A stretch of DNA of 64,000 nucleotides, taken from contig NC_134952.1 in assembly GCF_965638725.1 (NCBI RefSeq), positions 59,870,065 to 59,934,064 of the forward strand. The letters are read 5' to 3'. The position numbers and the translations under genes are program-made. The notes beneath the pieces were generated by a model. That model was given only the letters and a program-made list of their open reading frames with translations, was not told the DNA's origin and made no database searches. The DNA comes from Aptenodytes patagonicus. Its lineage: Eukaryota > Chordata > Aves > Sphenisciformes > Spheniscidae. This document shows, piece after piece, positions 43,401-64,000 of this stretch; position 1 is the first letter of the stretch; the number at the start of each line of letters is the position of its first letter.

Positions 43401-45194
43401 CCCTGGAAGTAAAAGACAAATAAATATTCCAATATGTTGCTCATTTTTTAGAAAAGCTGCTGATCATTTGAGGTCTTAACTCATAATTTTTGATCATTTG
43501 TGGTTGGCAAAGTATGAACCAAGTAGATTTTACAGAATGGCCATGCATGATACAAATAATACTTACAAACCACTAACTTCACAGCGAAGCCTTCCCCAGC
43601 CAAAGAACATGGTACTTTTTGAGGATTAGCTATAATCTTACTTTTCCTTATTTCACTCTTGATGAGTTTGGAGAGGGGATTAGTTTGAACTACACTAGAG
43701 CCCAATGTTTCTACAGCATCTAACACAGGGTTTCGTGTAGTTTAAACAATCTGCTGAAACTCAGTTTTCAGTTCAGGTTAACTGCCTTGTACCCAGGTAT
43801 TTAAGCATGCTCAAAATCAGCATATAGGGGTTTGAAGGCAAAAAGGGAAGTAGAGGTTCTTAAGCTTTGATACCAAAAATATAAATTTCTGGAAAAAGTA
43901 GAGGTTGCTTGCTGTATATTACAGTAAGCACTAGGAAACCAATGGGAAAAAATGAGTGCATGCAAGGTTTTGAGCACCAACCCTGGAAGAAGTACAGCTA
44001 TTTTGCTGTTATATTAATCTGTGCTAAAGCCAGTTTTGTAGGTGAATGAAATGTCTGCTGTGAGCTATCTGAATAGAGAAGTGTTTCAAAGTGACTATTA
44101 AAAATAGCATGATTTTTCATGTGATAGTACAGCTGGTATTTGCTTTGCTTTTCTTTTTTTTGGGGGCGGAAGGAGAAGTAAATAAAAAGACCTTAAAAAT
44201 CGACACACAAACCAGGTATCTCCTTCAGTGCCATTGTGAATTCTGCTCTGACTTCTTCCCTTCGGGAATGTGACCAGCCACAGTGGAGGAAATAAGATTC
44301 TGTTGTGGGCAGGAGGAGGTCTCCGGAGATCAATTTCTGGAGCTTCACTGCCCAAAAGCTTTGTGGATGGCTTCTTCACTGCAGGACAGGAAAGTGTTTC
44401 GGGCACTGCTTATCAGTCGGTGCTGCCTCTGTCACTCTTGAGCGTAGCAACACAAAATTGAAGCGTGAAGTATAGCAAAACATAATCCTCTGGGCTTGTG
44501 AGTGCTGGAACTAGTGGTGGGAAACAGAGGATGGGGAGGAGGAGAGAGCCCACGCAGCAAGCAGAGGTGAAGTACGAGTGGTAGGAGCTCAGAAGGTATG
44601 GAGGGACAGCAAGGAGGGGGAGAGCTAGCAGCAGTGAGGCTTTTCTCTCCCTTTTTGTCTCTGTTTAAAGAAAGTTACACTTGATTTATCTGGTGAACAA
44701 GCTACCATGTATATCCCTCAGTCAGTGCTGTCAAGAGAGGAGGAGTTGTGATGGATGAGTAGGCCAATGTGAATGCAGTAGAAGTCTCATCAGAGAGGAT
44801 GTGGGGTGCAAAGGAGGATTCCTTTTCCCAGACGAATGGTAAACATAGTTTCTCAGACACTTAGAATTGCTTATTTAACTAGAAATTAATGCTAGGAATC
44901 AAGTGGAGCCAGCATGATGCTTGTTTACAAGCCAACCTGCTTTTAACCAGCTTGTTTAACTGGTGTTGATGCTTCCTTTTAATGGTATGTTAGTGCAAGA
45001 TAGCATAACCTGAGGGTATGTGAGCTGGTGGAAACTGATGGAGCGTAGGTTTGTACTTCAGGCTATCTATGCACTTTGGGGGTAAAAGCACTCTGTAAAT
45101 TCACACTTTGTGTTTCATCCAGTAGTTTGAATGCATGAGACTGGGGATGCAGCCACATGAATAAATATATTGATCCAAGGCTGTTGTGACTTGC
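40406..45194. other. Intergenic, no gene recognised
   Basis: A GC-richer patch at about 42,530-42,930 is open on both strands (a 130-codon plus frame and a 169-codon minus frame). The predicted proteins match nothing I know, and coincident opposite-strand openness argues for composition. No RNA gene or mobile element was seen. Confidence 0.5.
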
Positions 45195-45256
45195 ATAACT
45201 TCACTGAAGTCAGAGGTGCCACAGTAATTTATACCAGCTGGGAATATGGTCCATTC
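45195..45256 (+). repeat. Ancient repeat fragment, shares a 20-mer with 56,558
   Basis: CACTGAAGTCAGAGGTGCC followed by TTTATACCAGCTGGGAATAT resembles the 'gaagtcaatggagttac...tttacaccagctgaggatctggccca' tail of an old amniote element. Bases 45,235-45,254 are identical to 56,558-56,577. Confidence 0.45.
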
Positions 45257-48200
45257 TAACAAATGTAAGAGCTGTCTTGCTTAATAAATCTGATGAGCAA
45301 GCAGAAGCTTGATATATCCTTTCATGTGGAAACCTCTGTGTGGCTCAAATATTTACATACATGTTTCAGGATGGACATGCACACTCTTCTCTCTGTCTCC
45401 CCTACTCTGCAAGATTGCTCCAGACCTTTGAAATGCTCAAATTCCTGACGAAATGTGCTTCCAAGGCATTTTAAAAAAGAACGGTCCATGGAGGCAAGGA
45501 ATTCATGCAGGATAGGTATCAAGCCAATTCCCTGCAGCAGTCATAAGCAATGTAGATAGTCTCTCCTAATCTGAAACACCTCCTCTCTTTTAGATTGATC
45601 CTGCTATACATTACAAATTAGTAGAAGACCAGTGGAAGACCTCCTGCTGATATTCCATGTCCCTGAGCTCAGTCTGTATCATGCTCTGGCTGGATGCCTT
45701 CATGTGAAATAAAAGATAGCACATATAGGTTACTTGAAATTTATTCCAGTGGCTCCCTACCCAAGCCACAGAGGGTCTCAAGTGTTAAGGTGCCTAGTTA
45801 AGCATTGTAACTGTTGCCACACACTGAGATTTTATGTATCTTAAAATGCAGTGTTTGCTGCCAGCCATCTTACGTTCAGGTCATACTGCTGCTGAAGCCT
45901 AGAGGCACTCCTGCTGGAGACGCTGCGTCTCTTCTTTTTCTCACTTTGTTTTCTGAAACTGAAAATCATCATCATTGGCATGTTCAGTGGCTCTTTGGGT
46001 ATGATCTCTGGCAGCACTCTTCATCAGCAGAATCTGAGGATTGCCTAAGTCCTGGTGTGGTGATTTATAGTTGCAGTTTCGCCAGAGTAATGAGTGCCTC
46101 TGGTGGGCATCTGTATGAGACTGGTATCTAACTCCCCAGCCTCAGGGTACACCATCCAGTACCAGATACTGGCTCTGTTCACCTCTGGAGCATCCTAGAG
46201 CCATGATTTGTTACAGATGAGATGAATAGACTTGATGATTGAATTTCTATCAGATTCACCAAAGCACAGTTTATAGACTCTATGCTATCTGCAGCAGGAC
46301 AGTTTATGCCTCATCTGGCATAACATCTGTCAAAATAAACTTCCCCTCTCTCTGCCCCCAAAATTTAATAAGCTGAATCTGTACTGAATCAGCTTTGTGT
46401 AGCTTGTGGCGACAGTGGTTTTGATCTGGTAGTAGCCAGCCCAAAACTGTCACATCAAATCCTGGCCCCCGGTGTATGCTTTGTGGTCAAGAGCACAGTA
46501 CTGAAAACTGGGCTTCCTGCCTAGCTAGCTGAAGGCTAGGACACAAACAGCAGTTTTGTTCAGAGCACCAGCTTTTAGGACAGGCAGAACCACAGCCAAG
46601 GAAAAGAAATACAGAGTGCCTTGAATGATCTGGAGTCATCTATTGCCACTGCTTTGATTTTTTAATTTTTTTTTTTAATATATATATTTTTTGTTCAACA
46701 GTTGTGCCAGACATTCCCAACAGCAAGAGTGGCTGCATACACAGAGGAGTGAGTATTTCCTTTTTGACTTTATGAGCCCCCTTGGGGGAGGTTGATCATC
46801 CCATTCTATGAGGGTTAAAAGTCATTGTGCAGGCAGTTCTGGCCTGCTATGTGGTACTGGAAATGAGCATGCTGGTTGTCCCTCTTGCAGGGAAAAGGAG
46901 TAAAAAGCTGTCTAAAGAGCTACTGATTGCTAGTGTCATCATTGCTCTGTTCGGAGACTCTAAAAGAGTATGGTGACCAAAATCTTGTGCAAGACTATGG
47001 ATCTCTCTGAAAGTAATGTTATCGGCTGCCATGGTGATTCATTGTGCAGCTGTAGTGTCCAAGCTAATCCTCCCCCTACCCCTTGCAGAGCTATTGAGAC
47101 AGAGCCTGCTATGCAAGCTACACAGGGGTCTTGAGCGCCATGGTCCTGAACCTAAAGACACAAGCAGAGGCCTCAGATACCTGGAGATCATTAGTTACAA
47201 CATTTGCTGTAGAATTCAAGGATGTTGGCAGAAATTAATCAATAAAAGGGTTCTCCAGAAGGACTCCCTTCTTTCTTACTATTCCCTTTAGCCTTACTGC
47301 AGAGCTGAATTAAACGTATGCCAAAAAGCCTACTGAAAAGGGAAGGAGAGAACAGTGAAAAACAATATCAAATTCAAGTACTTCTAAAAAAAGAGCTCTC
47401 AACTCTGATATGTGTCAGATCCCAAATTCTTTCTTTCAGAGTGGATTAATCTGAAGTGGAACGAGGTAGACTGATTGCAGAACAGGTTTTCACACACTAG
47501 TTATTCTGCAATAGTTATTGCAATGTACATGTACTCTGTCCTGGTCAGAATTAACTTTCAAGTACAGACAAGCCCTTCCATTATACTTGAGCGAATTGCG
47601 AAAACGTTTAATAAAGGTAATTAGTTATAAAATCTGTGGCATTTGTAGTTCATTTTGGTTTTGCTTTTCACAAACTTTCTGATGAGCTGGCACTAAACCC
47701 CCTATATTTTCCAAGCAATAGGGAACCTTGTCAATTCTTCCGTGACAGTGTTTGCCCAAGTGTTTATACCAGAACTTTTGATGTGCCTGATCTTAAAATT
47801 GTTAAGGAATCAGCAACTCAGGGAGCACTTGAAACTTAAATAATGAAATCTCTGTGAACAGTACTCATAGCATTACAGATGTAAATTAATCCTGAACAGC
47901 CTACTGGGTCACACAAATGTTTATGACTATCATAAAGGGAGCACAAAGAGACCTGTCAAAGACATAAGCCTACACATCCCCATTTGCCCGGACCGTGGCC
48001 ATCACTAGCTTCATTACCATGGATTCGTCCTTCAGTGTACATTAGTGCTGATATCTAAAGCAACAGGAGAATGAAGTTCCCTGTGCGTTTTGCATCAAGT
48101 TTTAAATCAACGTTGAGTTTGTCATTGACGTTTCAATGGCAAGCACACCTCCCTATTCAAAGGATGAATTTTGGCATCGTCTCCTTTAGTTAATCCTTTT

Positions 48201-51200
48201 AAAAGTGCTTAAACATCAATGGTAATATTTGGCTCTGCATGCATGATTTCTGGGCAACTACTCAAAACTTACTAAGCAATAATCTTTTTGTTTAATCATT
48301 CACTGCAAACATGTTACATAAAATGGACTGATAACAGAGTCACGAGTCTCTTTTTTCCACTGGTATTGTACAAATGATGAGACTTGAAAAAGTTTTTGAA
48401 AGCTAGGCAGTGCAAAATTAAATTTTCTGCTGCTGTGAGAAAAAAAAACTTTTTTCAAACCAGTGGAATTAGATCCCCTTAAGTCACTAATGTGTCTCTT
48501 CCCATGTGAAATACATCATCTTTTGGAAAACCCAGGTACTGAAGGATTGATGCATGTTGTTCGGTTCAGTAGCAGGTAGGGCGAGGCAGTTACGGTGCAC
48601 CATTAGAAGCTGCATAGGCTTTTATGGAGCCTAACCAAGAGGAAACACTTGTGTACTGCCAAAAAACTTCAACCAGTTCAAGAAAGCCGTCATTGCATAC
48701 CCTGGGTCTGAGATGAGGCAACACTGCTGCTCTAAAGCCCTCAGCAAGTACGTACTAGGGCTGGATTGTAATACCCTCTAGATAGGCATTAGCAGGAGAG
48801 ACACACGGAAATACACCGGCACTGCTACATGCTCTGTTGGCTGGCAGAGATTTCTCCCATCTGTCCTTGCGTTGTGCACTTAGAAGGTGCTTAAAGTTGT
48901 GTGATTCTTCTGCTTCCTTGTTTTTATTTCCCATTTGCCTCTTGCTTAAGACAACCTGGCACCCATGGGCTGGAATGTGTCATCACTTTCTCCCTGGGCG
49001 ATCTGCTCTTCATGCTTATGGTTCAGTTGCCACGAAGCTTCCCGCTTGAGCAGCCTGCTGCAAGCTGTGTTCAGCAGGAGCCAAAAGCAATGTTTGCTTT
49101 GCAAGGAGACATTGCAAATGAAGCAGTATTCATTTAGAGAAGGCAAAAAATACAGCAATAGAAAACGCAGGTGTGACTGGCGGACCACTCTGCAAAAATG
49201 AATGCTGTATTTGGGCAAGCTGTTGGGTTGTTTATTGTATAAGTATAAAGCACTTAATTCAATAGAAACCAGTCTGGAATAACAGGAAAGAAAAAATAGA
49301 CTGTCTTGAGGTAATTCACCATTCAACAAGCACAGGGAGATTGTTACCGGACATGCCAGAGCTGCCACCTTTGACTTTCAGCCCCCTAGCAATCGACCTA
49401 GGAGCCTGCCTTGAAACAAGGCAGGAGGGCAGTCTGTGAATGGACTGTGAGAAAGGGGTTGGGGAAGCTAGTTGTGCCCCCTTTCTCTCCAGGTACTTTT
49501 TTGGGGGGTGTGTGAGAGGGAAAGCGAGCAGAGAGATGATTTTCATCTCGGGAATTTTGAAGATACTAGGTCTGTTGGTCAATATTTCCATAGGTGCTGT
49601 AGTTTTGCTTCTAAATGCTGAAAAAGAGATGTTTTGTTTTCAGAAAGCTAGGTAATCCGTGTGTACCACTGGTCTCAGACATCTGAGCAGCAGGATTGTG
49701 GGTGCCTGAACTCTGTGCAACCCATAACGTCAGTGCCGGTGGAGAGACTTATGGCCCCACGCTCAGCCCCAGAGCAGAGCAGCTCCACCTCAGGAAAGCT
49801 CAGGGCCATGAAGACTGACACCTAAGATACTGCGCTGCCATGTTTCAGCAGGGTAGCTAGCCCTGTCGTGGGGATGGCACATAAGATCGCAAAGTGGTTG
49901 TAGCTTTTGACGGTTTTCCTGTGTGTACAGTTAAAGAGGGCTGGCTATTTTTCTTTACAGGCATTCTGTAGGAATTTAATATTTTGAGGTTCTCTAAGGC
50001 ATTTTTGGTTGCAAGGTTTTCCACAAGAGCTCATTTCTGACAGTATTAAACCTATAGGTAAACCAGGTTAATCCATATAAGATGTTTTGGTGCAAAGATT
50101 TACTCAATTTGAAGAATATTATGCAATGAAGAACTGGACTCGTAAGTGAGATTTTTTTTGTTGCTGTTGTTAATGTAGTCTGATTTGTCAGCCACGCTTT
50201 TAAAGCTCTGCATTTTTCAGGATTTGTACTTAGGTGGCAATTCCTTTCTTTTCCAGCAGTGGCCTACAGATACCTTACTACTTTTTCCTTTTCCTTGCTG
50301 CGTGTGGAAATATCTTTGCATGTATGCAAATTCCATGACAGCAGTATACTGAGGTATTCTTAAAGGGTTCACCTGCAATTACTAGTCTCTACCTAAGACC
50401 CCCCCCCTTCATAAAATGTATTTTGTTCATCTCAAAAATATGTCAAATGGTGATTCCCTCTGTTTCACATTACGTTTATTGAATATAAAGAGATTGCCTC
50501 ACAGATAAATTGCTTTGGAATGCATCTGTATACATGTTTCTATATGTGTTTGTGCATTAAAAGATACATATACCCCCCCATATGCATAATGTACATGCAC
50601 CCATATTATTTATAAAAGAAACGCCTGTATAAACAGCTGCTATTTGTTCTTCTAGACTGTTCTGAAATGTGAAATAGCAAGTTTATACAGAAGGCAGTAT
50701 TGTCAGTAGCTGGCAAACCTTTGAGGGACAAGGAGGAAGAAGATGTTTGGTAACTTTAAGAACACTGGAAGACAAAATAAAGTGAACAGAAAATATATCT
50801 GGAGGTGGGTACCCAGCAGCACCTGAAGGTTTATGCTGCTTTGGCTGTACTATCGGAGGAGGGAATGCTTGCAATACCAAGTGCTCTCCTAGCGTGCTTT
50901 CCAGTGTACCCCATCCCCCTGCTCTCAAATCCAAACTGGAGAAAGGTTTATAGTGTAGGTTAGGTGTAGTAAAAAGAGAACAGGACTCTCGTGGGGATGC
51001 AGGGAATAAGTAAATAGGGGCATGAAGGAAAAGTCTTCCGAACTTCGTATAAAGCCATGCACATTTGTGGGCAAATATTTTCATACAGTGCTTGCAGGTA
51101 ACTCTCCAACCTCTCTTGTGAATCGGGAAGTAGCTTAACACACTTTAGACAACAGAGTGAACATGCAGTCCTTACTTGTAGATATTTGTTATATTTACAC

Positions 51201-51999
51201 ATATACGTCAGCAAAAAAACTTTCTTACATCAAATCTAGCTTACACTGGAACTCATTTTTTCACTGGAGTTTCACCACCTGTAACAGTGCCCTCATTTAG
51301 CTGCGAGTTAAGAAAGCAGCGTTAAATGCAGTGATTATTTTTGCGTAGGTGCGTAAGTTGGAAAGGAATCTGGTCCTGTCTCACAGAGACTTGTAGGTCT
51401 CATCTGGACTATAATGCTGTTCTTCAAAGGTGAATGTGCAAAATACAGTCTGTTCTTATAGTCTAATTTATTTATGATTTGTGTGATCTGTGTCTTGCCT
51501 AATAGAGAGAAGAATAAAGCTAACTTAATTAAGAGCTGATTATAAGTCCTGTGAACAGAAATCTTTGTTCTTGAGAGCAAGCCACTGGAGCGTGTCAGCA
51601 GCACATTTTCCAGATGAACTCCTTTCCTGCCTTATTTTGTGACTAGAATGAAGAAACTAAGGAATGGAGACCAAAAGCTTTCTTTTTCTTAAAAGAAGTG
51701 CCCTGTGCCAGCTGAAAATGTATTTACAGATCTTTAAGCTTCCTGGGAGATGCTAGCCAGACTGCTTGCTTCCCTGTTGTTCTCTGGTTGTGTCTCTTCA
51801 TTGCTTCATGATATTTCGCATAATCAGTCTCTGACTTTGTACTGCACATCGTAGGGCTTTATTTCCCGACAAAACCACATGCAAATAGGGAATAAAATGA
51901 AGTAACTGCAAATAAGTAAATTGAGCTAACTGTACTTTGTGACTTGCAGTCCTATATAATTGGGATTGTGCCTGATAAGGTGATTAACCTTTACAAACC
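45257..51999. other. Intergenic, no gene recognised
   Basis: Only chance frames were found (for example a 105-codon plus frame at 45,814 and a 140-codon minus frame at 48,946). An A/T-rich low-complexity patch lies at 46,663-46,692. No splice-bracketed conserved coding block was found. Confidence 0.5.
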
Positions 52000-52120
52000 A
52001 TAACAAAGGTTATTACAGCTGATTTTATACATGGAAGTAAATAGAGACATAAAGATGTTAAGTCACTCGCTGAGCCGTGTAATGAATCAATAGCTAAGCT
52101 GAAGCCAGGAATCCTTTTCC
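52000..52120 (+). repeat. Possible MIR-like ancient repeat fragment
   Basis: GATTTTATACATGGAAGTAA, then AGAGACATAAAGATGTTAAG, TCACTCGCTGAGCCGTGT and GCTGAAGCCAGGAATCC parallel the 'attttacagatggggaaactgaggc...agaggttaagtgacttgcc...gagctgggaatc' order of MIR-type SINEs. It is strongly diverged. Confidence 0.42.
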
Positions 52121-55100
52121 AGGCTTTCATGCGACCACAAGACTTTCTGCCTTGTCGATTATTAAAGACTTTTAGCAACCTTCAGTGAGCTGTGCCGAAA
52201 CACATTTCTTCACGTTCTTTCCCTTCCGCTTCCTTTAATTTTTTTTTTATTCCATATTGTTGTAAATGTATGTTATTGTGATATTGGAGCAGTGTTTACC
52301 CTAGCACACATGAATGGCTGTGAGCAGAGGTGGGAGAGACTGGAGGTTGTTTTGTTTAGTGCAGATTGGTCTTGAGCTGTGAAGCTTCAGCAAAGGCATT
52401 AAACTTTTGGTGTTTTGTATCTAGGGTCTTCATTTAGCCCCAAATGTGTTTCCTTATGAAATATCAACATGAAGAGTCCTCCTGGGTAGACTTCTCTCTT
52501 ATGGCCTTTGTAAGATACCCTGCATCTCTGGAAGTTGAAGCCTACAGAGATGACATGACACAGTCCAGTCACACCACAAGTCAGTACGAAATGCAAAAAC
52601 ATAACTTGTTTTTAAATTTAGCTTTTCTGCTGAACCATAGGCACCAAGAAAATCACCTGTGTTTTCCAGGTGGGAAAACACAAATGCATATGGGTAGCAG
52701 AGATAGGGAAATCCCATCACAGTCATTTGGCCTTGTCCTCCCTTGCATAATCCTTCTGCCAGAGCTTGGCTGGCAGCAGCACAGGCCATGTCCAGGTTGA
52801 AAAGGGACACTACTAGAACACCTGCCCAAGTCATCACTGAGAAACCTGGAAAATTAAACTAACCTTTCTGCTGCTATGCGCTAATTTGCTCTGCTTGCAA
52901 ACATCAGTCGCTTGTTTTTTCTATATTATTATATTAAATGGAGAAAAAAAAACCCAAGGTAGATCAAACATGCATATATACAATATGCTTATATGTGTGT
53001 ACACAGTACACAACCGTACAGTGTAATGAATACTTTTTCATTGACATCCCAGTTCCTTACTTGTCTTCTCTAGTATATTACCGAATGCAGCTTGTTTAAC
53101 ACTTTCTGGTTTTTTTCAGCTCTTAGCTTAGAGTATCTGCAGCACTGGGAACTTACTATCCAAGAGATGCCTGTACAAATTCTTGTGTCCCATTTTGCAA
53201 GAGACATTTAACAGCCTTCTCCACTTAGAAATATTTTTCTGGGGGGTGTTTTTGACTTCTTTTTCTAGGCTCTATTTTTTGCATGTTGGTGCTGAAAGCT
53301 CTGGTTTTAGATGGTGTCCCAGGCCCAGTCAGACATTTGACATAGACTTTTACCACATTAAAAATGAAATTTTGTCTCTGCTTTATGATGTTCCTTTTTT
53401 TTTTTGAACAGAAATGCCTTGCACATTGCAACAACACATGTAAAATGTTTCAGGCTTGTCCCTTGGTCCCCTTCATTCATCTCCCTTTTTTTATCAGATA
53501 TCATGAGAGCTTGCTTCTTCTGGGTGTGTGTGTGGAGGGGGGGGGGACTTTTCCCCTCTGAACTTCGGTGTGGTGGGGCTGTCTGTTAGTTCGCAGCCAC
53601 CAAGCTTAGCAGCTGTGAAGATTATAAACGTATTCTCTGATAAGACTGTTGTATGTCTAAGAAACCATACATCTAAAAAGCAACAGGCAAAATATAATAC
53701 GCCTGCAAAATTCTTCTACTCAGTGTATTCCCATTGCAATGTTTAATGGAGCTAAGGCTGAGGCTTTTTTTCCCCAGATGTGGGCATGTGGCATGCTCTG
53801 TTTCCCTGGCAGTTCAGTGGTGTTGCGTTGACATGGCAACTTTTGATCCTGCTTCTTCTCCCCAGAACAGTGCTCTCTAAGGCACAGCTTTCCGACTCCA
53901 CACAGGTTCAGTCGTGCTTGCTTTTATGTAGGGGAATTAACTGGTGGTGGGTTCAGACTCTCACAGTGTCACCTTTCAGCAGTATTTGCAGCAAGCACGG
54001 TCCTTTCTTTTTCCCTTGTTCTAACTGGTCTGTTTGCTTAAAAGTCTTAAATGCGCAATATAAAAGTGATCGAAACAGTGGTAAACTATGAGAATGCAAT
54101 AAAATTACCTTAATTCAGCTTCCAGTAGAATGATGAGCTAGAGCGAAGATAAAAGTAACTAACTCCAGCATGTGATGCCCGCTTGTGATGGAGCCCTGCC
54201 TTTCCCTCACCCCACTGTCTCTTCCTCCTGCTGCATGTCCTGTGCAGGCTCAGGCCTCCTCCAGGCGCCTGTTCATTAGCCTTGCAGAACACTGATGTGG
54301 AAAAAAGCATGGTCTTATTTTTTTCTGCACGGTCAGTGAGTTGAACTGGCTTATGGAGGTGTCTGATGAATGTAAGGGCTTGGGTGGAGGTTGAACCATA
54401 TGGCTAAAAACAGGAATTGCACAGCCAGTTCAGGAGAGGTAAAAAGAAGACAAAGGGAAACCGAGAGTTGGAAAGGGGAAAAAAGCCTTGCCTGTTCAGT
54501 GGAGGGAATACATTTGATCAGTTCAGCTGACTGGAACTGCTCTCTCTGTGTTTAGCCTTAATTATTTCTGCTTCCACTCTCTCATCCTTTAGTCAGTCTC
54601 TTCTAATTAGAAAGCCCTTCACAGCAGGGCTTGTGCATAATCTTGCAGGTGGACTCTGAGATACTGCGGGAACATTAACAATGATATAGTAATAATAATT
54701 CTAGTAGGTCCAGCTCAACTCCTGGTAACTGTTGGATTGGTTCCTCCATTTAAATGATAGTGGGTTTTTTTCAGTGTGTATCATAGAAGTGATAGCCTCT
54801 GTTGTTTAAAGACAATAGGAGACTTTTAGTTGTTCTAGGTAACTCGCACCTTGCATAATGAGCAGAACTAATAGGTAGACAGCTTCCTGACTTGTGAAGC
54901 AGAAACTGGGTGAAAAACACTAGTACATTGGAGCAATGGTTGTTCTACGTATTTCAAGCGTGTGCAGAAGCAAGACACAGGTAGGGTAGAGGTAGAGGCA
55001 CAGGCCCCTTGCGTTTATGAAGTTGTAATCTTCACCTCCCCCCAGGTTTAGGCTAATTGGATTTTTTATTTTTCTAGTTCTTTGACATGCTTTTGAAAAT

Positions 55101-57081
55101 TAAGTATTAATGACCTGCCACAACAGTCAGTGCCATCGTATAGACTGACGGGCTGTGTGCCTTTGAGCTTAACCCTTCCAATAAATCACACAAGCATTTC
55201 TTTGCTGGGAAGCGCACGCTGCTGGTGCTGCACGTGGCAGATGAGGTATAATGTAAGTAGCCCCACTCCATACGGGGAGTGACCTAAACCGTGCCTTTGG
55301 ACACATACCAAATTAGGTTGACTTAGGTCTTTGTGTAGTTTCACGTTGGAAAAGACCTGTGGCATCCTTCCTGGTGCAGGGTTAGCAGGGGCTGAACTGT
55401 GGCAGCTGAGGTAACATCTGGCTTGGAGGGTAAGAGCTGCCGACAGCAGAGGGCCATGTAGGGCCTCGGGGAAACACAGCCTAGCCAGTTCTGCTTCAGC
55501 ATGGAGTCAACCCCCAGCCAAAACTGAAGTTACTTCCCTCATCAAATAGGTGTTACTGAAGAATAAAACTAAAACAAAAAACCTCTTTGTGGAGGACATC
55601 GTAATTACAAATAAGAGATTTATTTTTATGGAAGAATTATTCAAGATCATGAAACAACAAATAAGCCAGCTTGAGGATGTTGGAAGACATTACACCGGAA
55701 ACATCAACACTAATATAGCAAATTGTGGAAAACATGAAATTAGATAAGGTGCTCAATTTTCGGTCATATCAGTAGGGTCATTAGCAGCAATTACAAAACA
55801 GCAGAACTTAGGGTATTGAAATTGAAGAGGAAATACATTTTGTCTTTTTTTTCTTTCTGAAGTACAAACCATTTGTAAAGCCCTCAGTTGTCTTCCATAG
55901 CATGGAGTTGTGCACGTATTAAAAAAAGAGAAGCAGGCTTGTGTGCTCTCGTTGAAATTTAACACTGACAAGAAGTCAAGTCAGTCTAAACTATCTGCAG
56001 CACAGATAGGCAGTGGCTGCAAAGTGGTTGCATGCATGTTTTATGCAGTGGTCCTCTCATTTTAGTAATCTATCAAATGTTAGCATAGCCATTTATGTGT
56101 CAGGATCCCATGCAACTGGTATGCGACTCTTCATCATCACTGACAAAAAGTAACAGCCCTGCTACAACGGGTTCAGGCAGTAATTCCCACGACTGTCAAA
56201 ACAACTAAAATCCATGGGAATGCAAGCTGGGCTGTCCCTGGGAACCTCATTTTGAGAGATCCTCAGGTTAAATTCAATCAGTCAGTGCATCTGAAATGAT
56301 ATATACTCTACTTGCATATTTTTTGGACTGAGAGGGTTCAATATATAAAATTTTGGGAAAAAAAATCATAAAATCTTACTCTATATAAATAGTTAACTAT
56401 AAAACTTGCTTTATCTGTAGAAAATTAGGATCCAGATTCTTCATTTTCTTTGAACATAAAGTGAGAATGCTCTGCATAAACATCGTGTCTCTACACACAC
56501 AGTGGTAGACTCTTGGTAGAGCGTCGTTTACATTAACAAAGCTACACCAATTTACATCAGCTGGGAATATGGTCCATAGGACCTAAGTTACACTGGAAGA
56601 TAATAATGATTTCTCTCTCAAGCATTGTTTTGTGAACTCAGCCATTAAAACATGGGAAGTAATTATCTCAATATTACATATTGAAATTTAAAAGATTGTA
56701 AAAATAGCATGTTAAGCATATAATTTTAAACTTAATAGGATTGGCATTTGCTTGTATGGTGGTTAAGCAATTCAGATTCTGTGTAATACAGGTAAATCCA
56801 GTTTTCACTGAGTTTGTGCACCTATGTCAAGCCTGCCATCGGCACCAAGGTATTTGTGTATCACTGGTCTGTTCTGTCACATTTAGATTTCAAGCCACAT
56901 GGTGCAGTTCTCATGTATCTGAAAAGGTATTTTAAACTCCTACTGAAGCTAATAGGAATTCAGCCAGTTTATGGAAGCTAGGACTAGGCTTCAAACAGAT
57001 CCTAGGACTCGGACTATTGCACTCTTCATCTCAAAAGCAAGCCGGACACAAATTCAAACTGAATGAGGAAACTTTCCCTCT
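52121..57081. other. Gene-free tail region downstream of ETNPPL
   Basis: The low-coordinate side of this block is intergenic. The part nearest 57,081 must include the ETNPPL 3' UTR, but I found no minus-strand AATAAA or ATTAAA within the first kilobase, so the transcript end is unplaced. A minus-strand AATAAA (plus-strand TTTATT) at about 55,619 is a distant candidate. Confidence 0.45.
56540..56580 (+). repeat. Ancient repeat fragment, second copy of the shared 20-mer
   Basis: GCTACACCAATTTACATCAG followed by the CAGCTGGGAATATGGTCCAT 20-mer (56,558-56,577) looks like the same old element tail as 45,195-45,256, preserved in a different length. Confidence 0.45.
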
Positions 57082-63948
<6,867 letters not shown>

Positions 63949-64000
63949 CTGAAAAGACCAATTTTTTTTTTTTAAAGCCCATCCTTCTATGAAACATTTA

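Noticed and set aside
55335-55385. Possible second CR1 3' fragment (GTTGGAAAAGACC)
   Set aside because: Only a 13-base match to the CR1 tail, with no recognisable sequence on either side.

Overview
The window looks like ordinary nuclear DNA from a bird. The evidence is spliced vertebrate genes with GT-AG introns, a CR1 LINE whose 3' end carries avian-type ATTCTATG-like octamers, CpG-island promoters and degenerate ancient amniote repeats. Gene order is RPL34 (+), OSTC (+), ETNPPL (-), which is also the order on human chromosome 4q25. I did not identify a species. I found no previously undescribed protein-coding system. The leads worth following are non-coding.

Layout. 1-8.4 kb is gene-free. 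It holds an AT-rich, homeodomain-motif-dense segment (about 3.5-4.3 kb) and a roughly 360 bp polypyrimidine satellite (7.14-7.50 kb) whose complementary strand is an uninterrupted series of GGGAA units. RPL34 runs from a CpG-island promoter and 5'-TOP start near 8,702 to a poly(A) signal at 12,466. It has one non-coding and four coding exons that join to an intact 117-residue protein. After 3.5 kb of spacer come two GC-rich blocks. The first (about 15.2-15.8 kb) ends in a consensus splice donor and may be an unassigned alternative first exon. The second (about 15.97-16.26 kb) is the OSTC promoter and first coding exon. OSTC has four coding exons (16,081-19,695), joins to 149 residues, and has a 3' UTR to about 20.33 kb.

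22.3-24.5 kb is a 5'-truncated, dead CR1 LINE on the minus strand. 24.5-57 kb is a gene-free gap between the tails of OSTC and ETNPPL. It contains several ancient amniote SINE/LINE remnants and a nearly identical direct repeat of about 200 bp in two copies 1.58 kb apart (31.52 and 33.10 kb).

57.08-63.95 kb holds the last eight coding exons of ETNPPL on the minus strand (330 codons including stop). The N-terminal exons lie beyond the right edge. The three genes are functionally unrelated: a cytosolic ribosomal protein, an ER oligosaccharyltransferase subunit and a PLP-dependent phospho-lyase. Their adjacency is conserved synteny, not an operon-like unit.

Limits: exon boundaries come from reading frame, splice consensus and remembered family sequence, without transcript data. 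Transcription starts, repeat family names and all regulatory calls are inferences.
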